DNA of 24,773 nucleotides from the NCBI GenBank assembly GCA_963808455.1, contig CAWEHT010000285.1, positions 1-24,773 on the forward strand, given 5' to 3'. Under the pieces are notes generated by a model, which was given only the letters and a program-made list of their open reading frames with translations, was not told the DNA's origin and searched no databases. This DNA is from CAWEHT01 sp963808455. GTDB taxonomy: Bacteria > Chloroflexota > Anaerolineae > CG2-30-64-16. The stretch's first letter is position 1; every line of letters begins with the position of its first letter. Shown here in pieces: positions 7,220 to 15,192 of the stretch. Position numbers and translations under genes: made by a program.

Positions 7220-8629
7220 ATGGACCAGGCGTACGATCTGGTGTTGAAGAACGGCACGGTGGTTACGGGCCGTGGCACCCAGCGGGCCGATGTCGCCGTC
7301 GCAAATGGGAAAATCGCCGCGGTCGGCCAGGGCCTGAGCTGGCCAGAGCGTTGCGAGGTCATCGATGTGACCGGCCGGCTCATCCTACCGGGTATCATCG
7401 ACGTCCACGTGCACCCTGTCTACCTGGACGATGTCGCCGACAGCGCACGCGTGGCCGCCTACGGAGGCACCACCACGCTGTTGCATTTCGCCTATGCGCG
7501 CACCGGTGACAGCCTCCTGCAGAAGGTTGAAGAAATGCTGGAGGACGCCAGCGCGCGCTCGATTCTGGACTTCGGGCTGCACGGTGGCATGTTCGAGGCC
7601 GCGCGCCAGGTGCCCGAGATCCCCGCCGTCATGCAGCTGGGCATCCGCACCTTCAAATTCTTCCTGACGTATTTGAAGCAAGGCTGGTACACCGACGACT
7701 ACCAGCTTATCAAAGCCATGGACATCCTCGCCGAGCGCGGCGGCATGGCCATCGTGCATTGCGAGAACGGCGGGGCCATCGACTACCTCGAGGACAAATA
7801 CCTGAAGGGCCCCGGCGCATCCGCCAAGAACTTCAACATCTCGCGCCCGGCCGCGTTGGAAGAAGAGGCAGCGTTCCGGGCCATCCGTCTGGCCGAGGTG
7901 GTCGGTTGCCCGCTCTACATCCCACACGTCACGGCAGCCCGTGTGCTGCGGCCCATTCGGCAGGCTCGCGCTGAAGGGCTGCCGGTCTACGGGGAAACCT
8001 GCCCGCAGTATCTAAATCTCACCCAGGAGATCCTCGACACACGCGGCGCGCTGGCCAAGATCGGGCCGCCGATCCGGACACGGGCCGACTCGACGGCGTT
8101 GTGGGCCGCACTGCGCGATGACACACTTCAGGTCGTCGCTTCTGACCATGCGCCCAAGGCCAAGGATGTGCACGGCGACTTCCTGGCCCAGGGCTTCGGC
8201 TCGCCCCAGGTAGAAACCCTGCTGCCACTGACCTACGATGGGGGCGTCAACACAGGCCACATCAGCGCGGTCAGGCTGGCCCAGATCCTGTCGGAGAACC
8301 CCGCGCGCATCTTTGGGCTGTACCCACGAAAAGGCGCCATCGCGCCCGGCTCCGATGCGGACATGGTGGTATTCGACCCGACTTGCGAGTTCACTATCAG
8401 CGCGGCCAACCAGCATTCGAACGTGGGATATACCCTCTACGAAGGCCGCAAAGTGTTGGGTTGGCCAGAGATGTCATTCCAGCGGGGAAAGCGAGTGCTC
8501 TGGCACGGCGAGCTCGTCGCACAGCCCGGACAGGGGTGCTTTCTCTCCACCCTCGATTTGCAGCCCAACGAGGCGGCGCGCCAGTCCGCCACGGCAAGTG
8601 ATTCCGAAAAGGTGGCTGGCGTGGGTTGA
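7220..8629 (+). CDS. Dihydropyrimidinase / D-hydantoinase family amidohydrolase
   Basis: The family hydrolyses the cyclic amide bond of dihydropyrimidines, hydantoins or related lactams in the cytoplasm. All binuclear-metal ligands are visible: H63 and H65 in DVHVHP, the carboxylated lysine K146 in FKFF, H180 in VHCENG, H236 in PHVTAA and D309 in SDHAP. The tyrosine after the lysine (FLTY) is kept. The loop that in D-hydantoinase reads WSPPLR is here KIGPPIR, with Gly282 where a substrate-contacting Ser is expected; N401 in HSNVGY matches the other substrate-binding site. Length is 469 aa, as usual. ATG 7220 is chosen because of the GGAGG site. It follows the first Mo-hydroxylase and precedes an MttB-family gene. 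Relatives also include allantoinase, dihydroorotase and enamidase, so the true substrate is open. Confidence 0.9.
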   Translation: MDQAYDLVLKNGTVVTGRGTQRADVAVANGKIAAVGQGLSWPERCEVIDVTGRLILPGIIDVHVHPVYLDDVADSARVAAYGGTTTLLHFAYARTGDSLLQKVEEMLEDASARSILDFGLHGGMFEAARQVPEIPAVMQLGIRTFKFFLTYLKQGWYTDDYQLIKAMDILAERGGMAIVHCENGGAIDYLEDKYLKGPGASAKNFNISRPAALEEEAAFRAIRLAEVVGCPLYIPHVTAARVLRPIRQARAEGLPVYGETCPQYLNLTQEILDTRGALAKIGPPIRTRADSTALWAALRDDTLQVVASDHAPKAKDVHGDFLAQGFGSPQVETLLPLTYDGGVNTGHISAVRLAQILSENPARIFGLYPRKGAIAPGSDADMVVFDPTCEFTISAANQHSNVGYTLYEGRKVLGWPEMSFQRGKRVLWHGELVAQPGQGCFLSTLDLQPNEAARQSATASDSEKVAGVG

Positions 8630-8701
8630 AACCCGTCTCGTTTGCCCGACCGAGACCCGGCCATTGTTCGCCCAGCGGCGCGCTGAGTCACGGCGATGCC
8701 T

Positions 8702-8728
8702 CCCTGCGTGCCGCAGGGCAATCTTTTT
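8702..8728 (+). terminator. Candidate intrinsic terminator after the hydantoinase gene
   Basis: CCCTGCG (8702-8708) and CGCAGGG (8712-8718) form a 7-bp GC-rich stem with a 3-base loop, followed by CAATC and TTTTT at 8724-8728. It lies in the 126-base gap before the first MttB-family gene and may end or attenuate the pyrB-to-hydantoinase transcript. No strong promoter is visible between it and the next gene, so partial read-through is likely. Confidence 0.55.
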
Positions 8729-8755
8729 CATCCGAACTGAGAGGAGAGTCCTTAC

Positions 8756-10192
8756 ATGCCGCTGCCCGACGTCCTTCTTGAAAATCCCGGAGCCCGTTTC
8801 CGGCGGCTGTCGAACAGCCAGGTCGAGCGCCTGCACCAGGCCAGCCTGGAAATACTTGAGCGGACCGGGGTCTGCCTCTACCTGCAAGAAGCCCTGGATC
8901 TGCTGGACCGGGCCGGAGTCAAGTCTAGCGAGGGCAACCGAGTGCGGATACCGGCGCGCCTGGTCGAGTGGGCGCTACAGGTTGCCGCTCAGCGTGTCAC
9001 GCTGTACAACCGGCATGGGGAGCCGGTGATGCCGCTGGAACGGTACAACACCTTCTATGGCCCAGGCTCCGATTGCCCTTACGTGCTTGATCTTCGCACC
9101 GGTGAAAGGCGCGAAGGACGCTTGCGCGATATCGAGGAAGCGACACGTGTCTGCGACGCGTTGCCCAACATCGACTTCCTGATGTCCTTCTGCATTGCGC
9201 AAGAGCTGGATCAGAGCACCTACGACCGATATCAAATGCGGGCCATGCTACGGAACAGCATCAAGCCCATCCTGTTCGTAACGACCGAGTTCGGGGGCAC
9301 GATCGACGCGGTCGCCATGGCCGAAGCCGTCTCGGGCGGGGCCCAGGCGCTCCGGGAACGGCCGCTCGCGGCGCTTTACATCAACGTCACCAGTTCACTG
9401 CGCCATAACGAAGAGGCGCTGCAAAAGCTGCTCTTCATGGCCGAGAGGGGCTTGCCCACAACCTACACACCCGTCGTGTTGCGCGGGGCCAACGGCCCGG
9501 TGACGCAAGCGGGCGCCCTGGCGCTCGCCAACGCCGGCGAGCTGGCCGGCCTTGTCCTGGCTCAGCTGAAGCGTGAAGGGGCGCCCGTGATCTTGACCGG
9601 CGGGGTCAACGACATGATGGACATGCGCTCGATGGTCGACTCGTATGGGGCGCCCGAGAACCGCGTAGCGCTGCTGGAGCTTGCCCATCGCTATGGGCTG
9701 CCGATTTTCGGGCTGGCAGGGTGCTCCGACTCGAAGCTGCCCGACGAGCAGGCCGCGGCCGAAGCCGCTCTGTCGCTGATCGCTGAAACCATGGGCGGAG
9801 CCCAGATGGCCCACGATGTAGGCTACCTCGAGGGCGGCAGGACCAACTCCGTCGAGCAGATCGTCATTTGCGACGAGCTCATCGGCTACGTCAAACGGCT
9901 GCTCGCTCCCATGGAAGTCAACGATGAGACACTGGCGCTGGACGTGATCGATCAGCTCGGGCCGCAGGGCGATTTTCTGACGGCGGAGCATACGCGCCGC
10001 CATTACAAAGAGGACTGGTATCCGAAGCTGATCGATCGCCGGCCCTACGAAGCATGGAAGGCTGCAGGTGGTAAGACACTGCGCGAGCGCGCAAGGGAGA
10101 AAGCCTTGCAGCTCCTGGAGCAACATCAGCCCGAGCCGCTGGCTCCCGCCGTGCAACGGCGCCTGGACGAGATCGTGGCCGCGGCTGTCTGA
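8756..10192 (+). CDS. MttB-family (trimethylamine methyltransferase-like) protein, copy 1
   Basis: Members move a methyl group from a quaternary or tertiary amine to a cognate corrinoid protein. Archaeal MttB uses pyrrolysine; this gene has no in-frame TAG, so it belongs to the larger non-pyrrolysine group that includes glycine-betaine methyltransferase. Visible family segments are LHQASLEILERTG (about 24-36), GPGSDC at 102-107, CSDSKLPDEQA from 323, HDVGYLEGG, and LDVIDQLGPQGDFLTAEHT near the C-terminus. Length 478 aa is normal. The ribosome site is GAGGAGAG just upstream (8741-8748). It is the most divergent of the three copies in the window: GCSDSK where the others have TDSP or SDSP. No corrinoid protein gene lies next to it. 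Substrate unknown; a quaternary-amine or N-methyl compound is the family-based guess. Confidence 0.92.
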   Translation: MPLPDVLLENPGARFRRLSNSQVERLHQASLEILERTGVCLYLQEALDLLDRAGVKSSEGNRVRIPARLVEWALQVAAQRVTLYNRHGEPVMPLERYNTFYGPGSDCPYVLDLRTGERREGRLRDIEEATRVCDALPNIDFLMSFCIAQELDQSTYDRYQMRAMLRNSIKPILFVTTEFGGTIDAVAMAEAVSGGAQALRERPLAALYINVTSSLRHNEEALQKLLFMAERGLPTTYTPVVLRGANGPVTQAGALALANAGELAGLVLAQLKREGAPVILTGGVNDMMDMRSMVDSYGAPENRVALLELAHRYGLPIFGLAGCSDSKLPDEQAAAEAALSLIAETMGGAQMAHDVGYLEGGRTNSVEQIVICDELIGYVKRLLAPMEVNDETLALDVIDQLGPQGDFLTAEHTRRHYKEDWYPKLIDRRPYEAWKAAGGKTLRERAREKALQLLEQHQPEPLAPAVQRRLDEIVAAAV

Positions 10193-10361
10193 CATGCATC
10201 TCTAGGAAAGACTGAATCAGCAAACGCAGGTCAAATCATGCAAAATATGGTATGCTTCTCAGCGAGGAGGTGAAGCGCATCGTCGCCCACCCAATTTCGC
10301 TGCGTGTTGTCAGTCCAGCCCTGGCCGCAGTCCTTGCGGCATCCTGAAAAAGGAGGAAGCC
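10193..10361. other. Gap before the transporter operon: orphan Shine-Dalgarno, possible short leader ORF, small hairpin
   Basis: This 169-base gap holds several weak signals. ATGGTATG (10247-10254) matches eight bases of the palindrome at 1323-1330. A 31-codon frame (ATG 10252 to TGA 10347, MLLSEEVKRIVAHP...) has no ribosome site. GAGGAGGTG (10264-10272) resembles a Shine-Dalgarno sequence with no start codon after it. GCCGCA/TGCGGC (10324-10340) form a 6-bp stem just before the real ribosome site. I see no convincing -35/-10 pair, though TATGCT at 10251 could be a -10 box. Confidence 0.35.
10350..10356 (+). promoter_or_regulatory. Strong ribosome binding site of the solute-binding lipoprotein gene
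   Basis: AAGGAGG lies five bases before ATG 10362. It is the best Shine-Dalgarno match in the window and fits the high expression normal for a binding protein. Confidence 0.75.
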
Positions 10362-12074
10362 ATGTTCTGCTCGCGAAAGTTTGCCATCCTCGTTGCCCTG
10401 ATTCTCGTGTCCGGCATGATGCTATCCGCATGCACGCCGGCAGCGACGCCAGCGCCGGCCCCGACCGCGGCGCCAGCCGCGGCCGCTGCTGCCCAGGCTA
10501 CTGCGGCCCCGCAAGCTACTGAGGCCCCGCAGGCCACCGAGGCGCCACAAGCCACCGCCGGGACACAGCCCACGGTAACCGTGCCAATCACGACGCCCAT
10601 GGCGTCAAGCGCCAGCGCCAACTATGGCGGGACGCTGCGCCAGGTCTACATTGCACCGACCAACCTGGATCCGGCGGCCTTGACCTCGATTTCCGATGAC
10701 GAGATTGCCCGTCAATGGGGCGACTTTCTGGTGTACACCGACGAGAATTACAGGCCCGACCCGAACCGCAGCCTGGCCCAGAGCTGGACGACCAGCTCCG
10801 ACGGCCTGACCTGGACCTTCAACCTGCGCCAGGGTGTCACGTTCAACAACGGCCAGCCTTTCACGTCGAAGGACGTGAAGTTCACCTTCGGCCGCCTGAT
10901 GGACCCGAAGATTGGCGCTGCCACGGCGCCAACTTATGCCAACATCAAGAATATCGCCACCCCCGATGACCATACCGCCGTCTTCACCCTGGCCAAGCCG
11001 AATCCCGACCTTCCCCTTGACCTCGGCGACTACCATTCCATAGTCGTGTGGAGCGGCACGACCGACTTCGAGACGCAGCACATCGGCACCGGCCCATTCA
11101 TCGTCCAAAGCTACACGCCCGAGGACCGGATGGTCTTCAAGCGCAATCCCAACTACTGGATGAAGGATGCCAGCGGCAACCAGCTGCCATACCTCGACGG
11201 CATGCAGTTCATCTTCAACAGCGATCCTTCGGCCCAGGTCGAGGCGCTGCGTGGTGGACAGGCCGACTATCTGCTATATTTCCCGGCCGAATTCGCCAAG
11301 ACGATCCAGGCAGATCCCAATCTGTATCTGATCACCAAGCCGTCCAACACCACCTACGTCATCCGCATGCGCGTGGATCACGCGCCGTTCAACAATCCCC
11401 TCGTGATCCAGGCCTTCAAGGCAGCCGTGGACCGCAACGCCATCCTGCAGACCGCTTACGGTGGACTGGGTGTCACCGGACGCGACACGCCGATCGGCCC
11501 GGGCTACGCGGATTACTATCTCGATGTCCCCGAGCCGCAACGTGATGTAGCCAAGGCAAAACAGTTGCTGACGCAGGCGGGTTTTCCCAACGGCCTCAAG
11601 GTCACGCTGACGGCCCAGAGCATCTCGCCGGTTCCGGCCATGGCCACCATCCTGCAGGCGCAGCTCAAGGACGCGGGCATCGAAGCCGATATTCAGCAGA
11701 TGCCGTCCGACGTGTATTATGGCAGCGGCAATCCTTGGTTGACGGTGGACTTTGCCATCACGGATTGGGGAGCGCGCGCTTACCCGCAGCCCTACCTGGA
11801 CCTGGCGTATGAATGTGGCGCCGAGTGGAACGAGACTCACTGGTGCGACAAGCAGCTCGATACCCTGGCCAAGCAGGCAGCCGTCGAGCAGGACCACGCC
11901 AAGCGTGCCGATCTGTACAAGCAGATCCAGCAGATCTTTATCGATCGCGGCCCGATCATCGTGCCGTTTTTCGGTGACAACCTGTGGGCAGCCAGTAAGA
12001 AGCTCCAGGGCCTGGTGCCAACCAGCTACCTTGGGACCGCGCTGGACCTGAGACAGGCCTACTTCACCAAATAG
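10362..12074 (+). CDS. ABC transporter substrate-binding lipoprotein, family 5 (peptide/nickel/opine type)
   Basis: This is an extracytoplasmic receptor that delivers its ligand to the permeases encoded downstream. Residues 1-23 are a lipoprotein signal peptide with the lipobox LSAC, and Cys24 would be lipidated. Residues about 25-85 are a flexible Ala/Pro/Thr/Gln linker with QATEAP repeats, then the mature SBP_bac_5 domain: GGTLRQVY near 88, LRQGVTFNNGQPFTSKDVKF, GTGPFIVQSY, FKRNPNYW, and the C-terminal lobe ending LRQAYFTK. Length is 570 aa, normal with the linker. The family takes up oligopeptides, dipeptides, nickel chelates, glutathione and other small nitrogenous solutes, so the ligand is not fixed by homology. 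A stable hairpin after the stop could favour this gene over its permeases. The linker style is the best phylogenetic hint (Chloroflexota). Confidence 0.94.
   Translation: MFCSRKFAILVALILVSGMMLSACTPAATPAPAPTAAPAAAAAAQATAAPQATEAPQATEAPQATAGTQPTVTVPITTPMASSASANYGGTLRQVYIAPTNLDPAALTSISDDEIARQWGDFLVYTDENYRPDPNRSLAQSWTTSSDGLTWTFNLRQGVTFNNGQPFTSKDVKFTFGRLMDPKIGAATAPTYANIKNIATPDDHTAVFTLAKPNPDLPLDLGDYHSIVVWSGTTDFETQHIGTGPFIVQSYTPEDRMVFKRNPNYWMKDASGNQLPYLDGMQFIFNSDPSAQVEALRGGQADYLLYFPAEFAKTIQADPNLYLITKPSNTTYVIRMRVDHAPFNNPLVIQAFKAAVDRNAILQTAYGGLGVTGRDTPIGPGYADYYLDVPEPQRDVAKAKQLLTQAGFPNGLKVTLTAQSISPVPAMATILQAQLKDAGIEADIQQMPSDVYYGSGNPWLTVDFAITDWGARAYPQPYLDLAYECGAEWNETHWCDKQLDTLAKQAAVEQDHAKRADLYKQIQQIFIDRGPIIVPFFGDNLWAASKKLQGLVPTSYLGTALDLRQAYFTK
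10494..10559 (+). repeat. 18-bp in-frame repeat coding QATEAP in the lipoprotein linker
   Basis: Three full units and one partial unit (QATAAP, QATEAP, QATEAP, QATA) follow one another directly. Codons differ between units (CAG/CAA, GCT/GCC, ACT/ACC), so the repeat is not a fresh slippage product. It lengthens the tether between membrane anchor and binding domain. Confidence 0.8.
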
Positions 12075-12088
12075 GGGAAGAAGGAATC

Positions 12089-12113
12089 GGGGGCAGGCAT
12101 CGCACCTGCCCCC
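12089..12113 (+). terminator. Stable hairpin between binding-protein and permease genes (attenuator or mRNA stabiliser)
   Basis: GGGGGCAGG (12089-12097) and CCTGCCCCC (12105-12113) form a perfect 9-bp stem with a 7-base loop. GGGAA (12075-12079) and TTCCC (12116-12120) could extend it. Only a short weak T-rich tail follows, so full termination is unlikely. Such hairpins after binding-protein genes commonly protect the upstream mRNA and lower permease expression. Confidence 0.6.
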
Positions 12114-12183
12114 TGTTCCCGTGCTCCGACTCCCTCCTTGGTGAGCCAGTTTCGGCCCACGAACGGACTCAGAGAGAAACTCG

Positions 12184-12190
12184 AAAGGTG
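12184..12190 (+). promoter_or_regulatory. Ribosome binding site favouring ATG 12197 for the permease
   Basis: AAAGGTG lies six bases before ATG 12197. An in-frame GTG at 12188 falls inside this site and is therefore the less likely start. Confidence 0.5.
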
Positions 12191-12196
12191 AAGTCC

Positions 12197-13072
12197 ATGC
12201 AAGGCACGAGCACGTTGGCGACGCCGGCGCCTTATGGGCGGGCACTCGTCTTGCGGCGGATTACACGATATCCGGCCACCGTGATCGGGTTCGCGATAGT
12301 TGGCTTTTTCCTGCTGATGGCTGTGATTGGTTCGCCGGTGGCGCCCTACGGATACGCGGATCAAGACCTGCTGCACACGCTGCAGGCACCTTCCGCCGCT
12401 CATATCTTGGGCACCGACCAGTTGGCCGCGACATTTTCAGCCGCGTCCTGGTCGGTAGCCGTGACGTTTACGTCGTCGCCGGCTCAGGCACGGTCATGGC
12501 AGTAGTGTTGGGACTGGCGCTCGGCTTGTTCTCAGCTTACTACGGCGGCCTGTTCGACGATACGGCGATGAGGATCATGGATGTCCTGGTGGCCATCCCG
12601 CCGTTGCTCTTGGCCATGATTATTCTGGCCACGCTCGGCCCTTCGCGCCTCGAACGTGATCCTGGTCGTGGGATTCCTTTACATCCCAATGGTCGCCCGC
12701 GTCGTGCGCAGCGTCGTGCTTGACCTCAAGACGCGCCAGTACGTGGAGGCCGCCAGGCTACGCGGCGAAACCACCCTGTACATCGTTTTCCGAGAGATCC
12801 TGCCCGGCGTTTTGCCCGCTCTAGCTGTCGAAGCCTCTATGCGTTTCGCCTACGCTATTTTTCTTGTGGCATCCCTGGGCTTTTTGGGGCTCGGTGTGCA
12901 GCCGCCAACGCCCGACTGGGGGCTCATGGTGGGCGAGGCGCGCAATTACTTCATGCAGGCCGAGTGGGTATTGTTGTGTCCCGCCGGCGCCATCGCGGTC
13001 CTGGTGATCGGCGTGGGCTTTATGAGCGATGGGCTGCGCAGGATGCTGCTGCCGGGCGGGGTGAGCGGGTGA
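12197..13072 (+). CDS. ABC transporter permease, DppC/OppC type, interrupted by two compensating frameshifts
   Basis: This inner-membrane channel subunit pairs with the permease at 15193. It starts in frame 2 with the N-terminal helix (VIGFAIVGFFLLMAVIG) and HILGTDQL. At 12424-12425 one G appears to be missing (GTTGGCC for GTTGGGCC), after which GRDVFSRVLVGSRD and the core helices read in frame 1. Near 12648-12649 one extra C returns the frame to 2, and NVILVVGFLYIPMVARV follows. The coupling loop with the EAA motif is YVEAARLRG, then FLGLGVQPPTPDWG and the last helix. With both indels corrected the protein would be 291 aa, normal for the family. Because the two errors cancel and all motifs are kept, sequence error seems more likely than true inactivation. 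The stop overlaps GTGA (13069-13072) at the next gene. Confidence 0.85.
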
Positions 13073-13077
13073 CTTCG

Positions 13078-15181
13078 ATGAATGCCGATCCAGAATCAAA
13101 CACCTGCAAAGCCGCCCTCGAGGTCAAGGATCTGACCATCACCTACGACACGGAAAAGGGGCCGCTGCATACGGTCCGTGACGTCAGCATGCAGATCGCG
13201 CCTGGAGAGATCTACGGTCTGGTAGGTGAGTCAGGCTCGGGAAAGACCACACTCGCGTGGGCGGTTGTGAACTATCTTCCGGCGAACGGACGCGTTAGCG
13301 CGGGGCTTGTGCTGCTCGATGGGATCGAGTTGCTCAAGATGCGCAAGCCGGAGATGCGCAAGGTATGGGGCGCCAAAATCACCATGGTGCACCAGGACCC
13401 GAACACCGCCGTCAATCCGTCGATCCTGATCGGAGAACAGATCGCCGAGATGGCGCGGCACTCACCTGGGAATGTCGCGCGCCGACGCCAAGGCAAAGTC
13501 AATCGAGATGTTGGGCAAAGTGGGCATGGCTGACCCCGAGGCAGTGGCGCGCCGCTACCCGCATCAGCTCAGCGGAGGGATGCTGCAACGTGCCCTGATC
13601 GCCATGGCGCTGAGCACAAACCCCCGCCTGCTCATCATGGATGAGCCGACCACGGCCCTGGACGTGACCACCGAAGCAGTGATACTCGACCTGGTGCACG
13701 ACTTGCTGACGACCTATCACACCGCCGTGCTCTACATCACACACAATCTCGGCGTCGTTGCGCGCATCTGCAACCGCGTCGGCGTGATGTACGCCGGCCA
13801 GTTGATGGAAGAAGGATCGGTGCGCCAGGTCTTCAAGCACATGCTCCACCCGTATACGTTCGGCTTGCTCGGCTGCGTCCCCAAGGTCAACGTCGGCCAG
13901 CGCGACGTGGTCCTCAACACCATCATGGGCCGCATTCCCCGGCCCGATCAACTGCCGGCAGGTTGCGTTTTTGCGCCGCGCTGCCTGCTGGCCGAAGACG
14001 TCTGCCGGACGACCCGCCCGCCTTTTGCCGCGGTAGGCGCCGAAGGGGGACACCTGGCGGCGTGCTGGCGCTGGCAAGAGCTCGAACAACACCCCGAGCG
14101 ATACGCAGCGGCCGTTCGGCATACCGAACGTGCGGCCGATCGTGTTGAAGGCCCGCTTGTGCTCGAGGCCCGGGGCATCAAGAAGTACTTTCCAGCCGGC
14201 GACACAGGCCTGCCACAGCTTCTGACTGGACGGCGCCAGGTGGTCCGCGCCGTCGATGACATCTCCATCCGCATACGCGGCAGCTTCACGATGGGCATCG
14301 TGGGTGAGAGCGGCTGCGGAAAAACCACTTTCGCCCGCTGCGTCGCCGGACTCGAGGAAGCCACAGCCGGCCAACTCGAGTTGGAAGGCCAGGCCATACC
14401 TGGCGGCGTCTCAAAACGCCCGCCGGCATTGTTGAAAAAGATCCAGATGGTTTTCCAAAACCCGGATGCGTCGCTAAATCCTCAGTACACGGTGGGCCAG
14501 AGCGTCGCGCGGCCGCTGGCCATGTTGCGCCGCGTGCCACGCGCGGAGGTCTCCCAACGCACGCGCGATCTCTTCCGCGCGGTAAACCTGCCCGAGGACT
14601 ACGTTAACCGGCTGCCCCAGGAGCTCAGCGGGGGCGAAAAACAGCGGGTCGCCATCGCCCGAGCCTTCGCGGCCGATCCCGCCCTGATGATCTGCGATGA
14701 GCCGATCTCGTCCCTTGATGTCTCGGTGCAGGCATCGCTAATGAACCTGCTCATCGAGCTGCAAGAGTCTAAGGGCACGTCATATCTCTTCATCTCCCAC
14801 GACCTGGCGGCCGTCTTGCACGTGTCGGACTGGATCGCCGTAGTCTATCTTGGCCGGCTTTGGGAGGTGGGCCCCGCCGAGGCAGTCTTCGCTCCGCCCT
14901 TCCATCCGTACACCGAGGCGCTCCTGTCAGCACTGCCGGTGCCGGACCCGGACGTGCGGCAGGAAAGGATCCGGCTGGAAGGTAGCGTGCCGAGCGCAGT
15001 CAACATCCCATCAGGATGTCGCTTCCACACGCGTTGCCCCCGCAAGATGGGCCCCATTTGCGAGAACGAAGAGCCTCCCTGGCAGGACGCAGGCGAAGAT
15101 CACCGCATCTGCTGCCATATCCCGCTCGCTGAATTGTCTCGGTTGCAGGCGCCGGCGGGCGAGACCTGCGTGGAAGGCTAG
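13078..15181 (+). CDS. Fused double ABC ATPase (DppD-DppF type), one frameshift
   Basis: This cytoplasmic engine of the peptide-type importer carries both nucleotide-binding domains on one chain, as in GsiA or YejF. Domain 1 has Walker A GESGSGKTT (50-58), Q-loop MVHQDP, signature LSGGMLQ (164-170), Walker B LLIMDEP (DEP 188-190) and H-loop THNLG. Domain 2 has GESGCGKTT (409-417), MVFQNP, LSGGEKQR (from 516), ICDEPISSLD (DEP 540-542) and FISHD. Each half ends in the oligopeptide-family Cys-rich tail (GCVFAPRC and GCRFHTRC). The frame breaks near 13462: removing the T in CACTCACCTG rejoins MARH to HLGMSRADAK; residue numbers use that correction, giving 700 aa. ATG 13078 is used; GTG 13069, overlapping the permease stop as GTGA, is an equal alternative. 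Confidence 0.9.
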
Positions 15182-15192
15182 AGGAAGAACCT

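Noticed and set aside
8756..10192. Pyrrolysine use in the MttB-family genes
   Set aside because: None of the three genes has an in-frame TAG, so no amber readthrough is needed.
12188..12196. GTG 12188 as permease start
   Set aside because: It lies within the likely Shine-Dalgarno sequence of ATG 12197.
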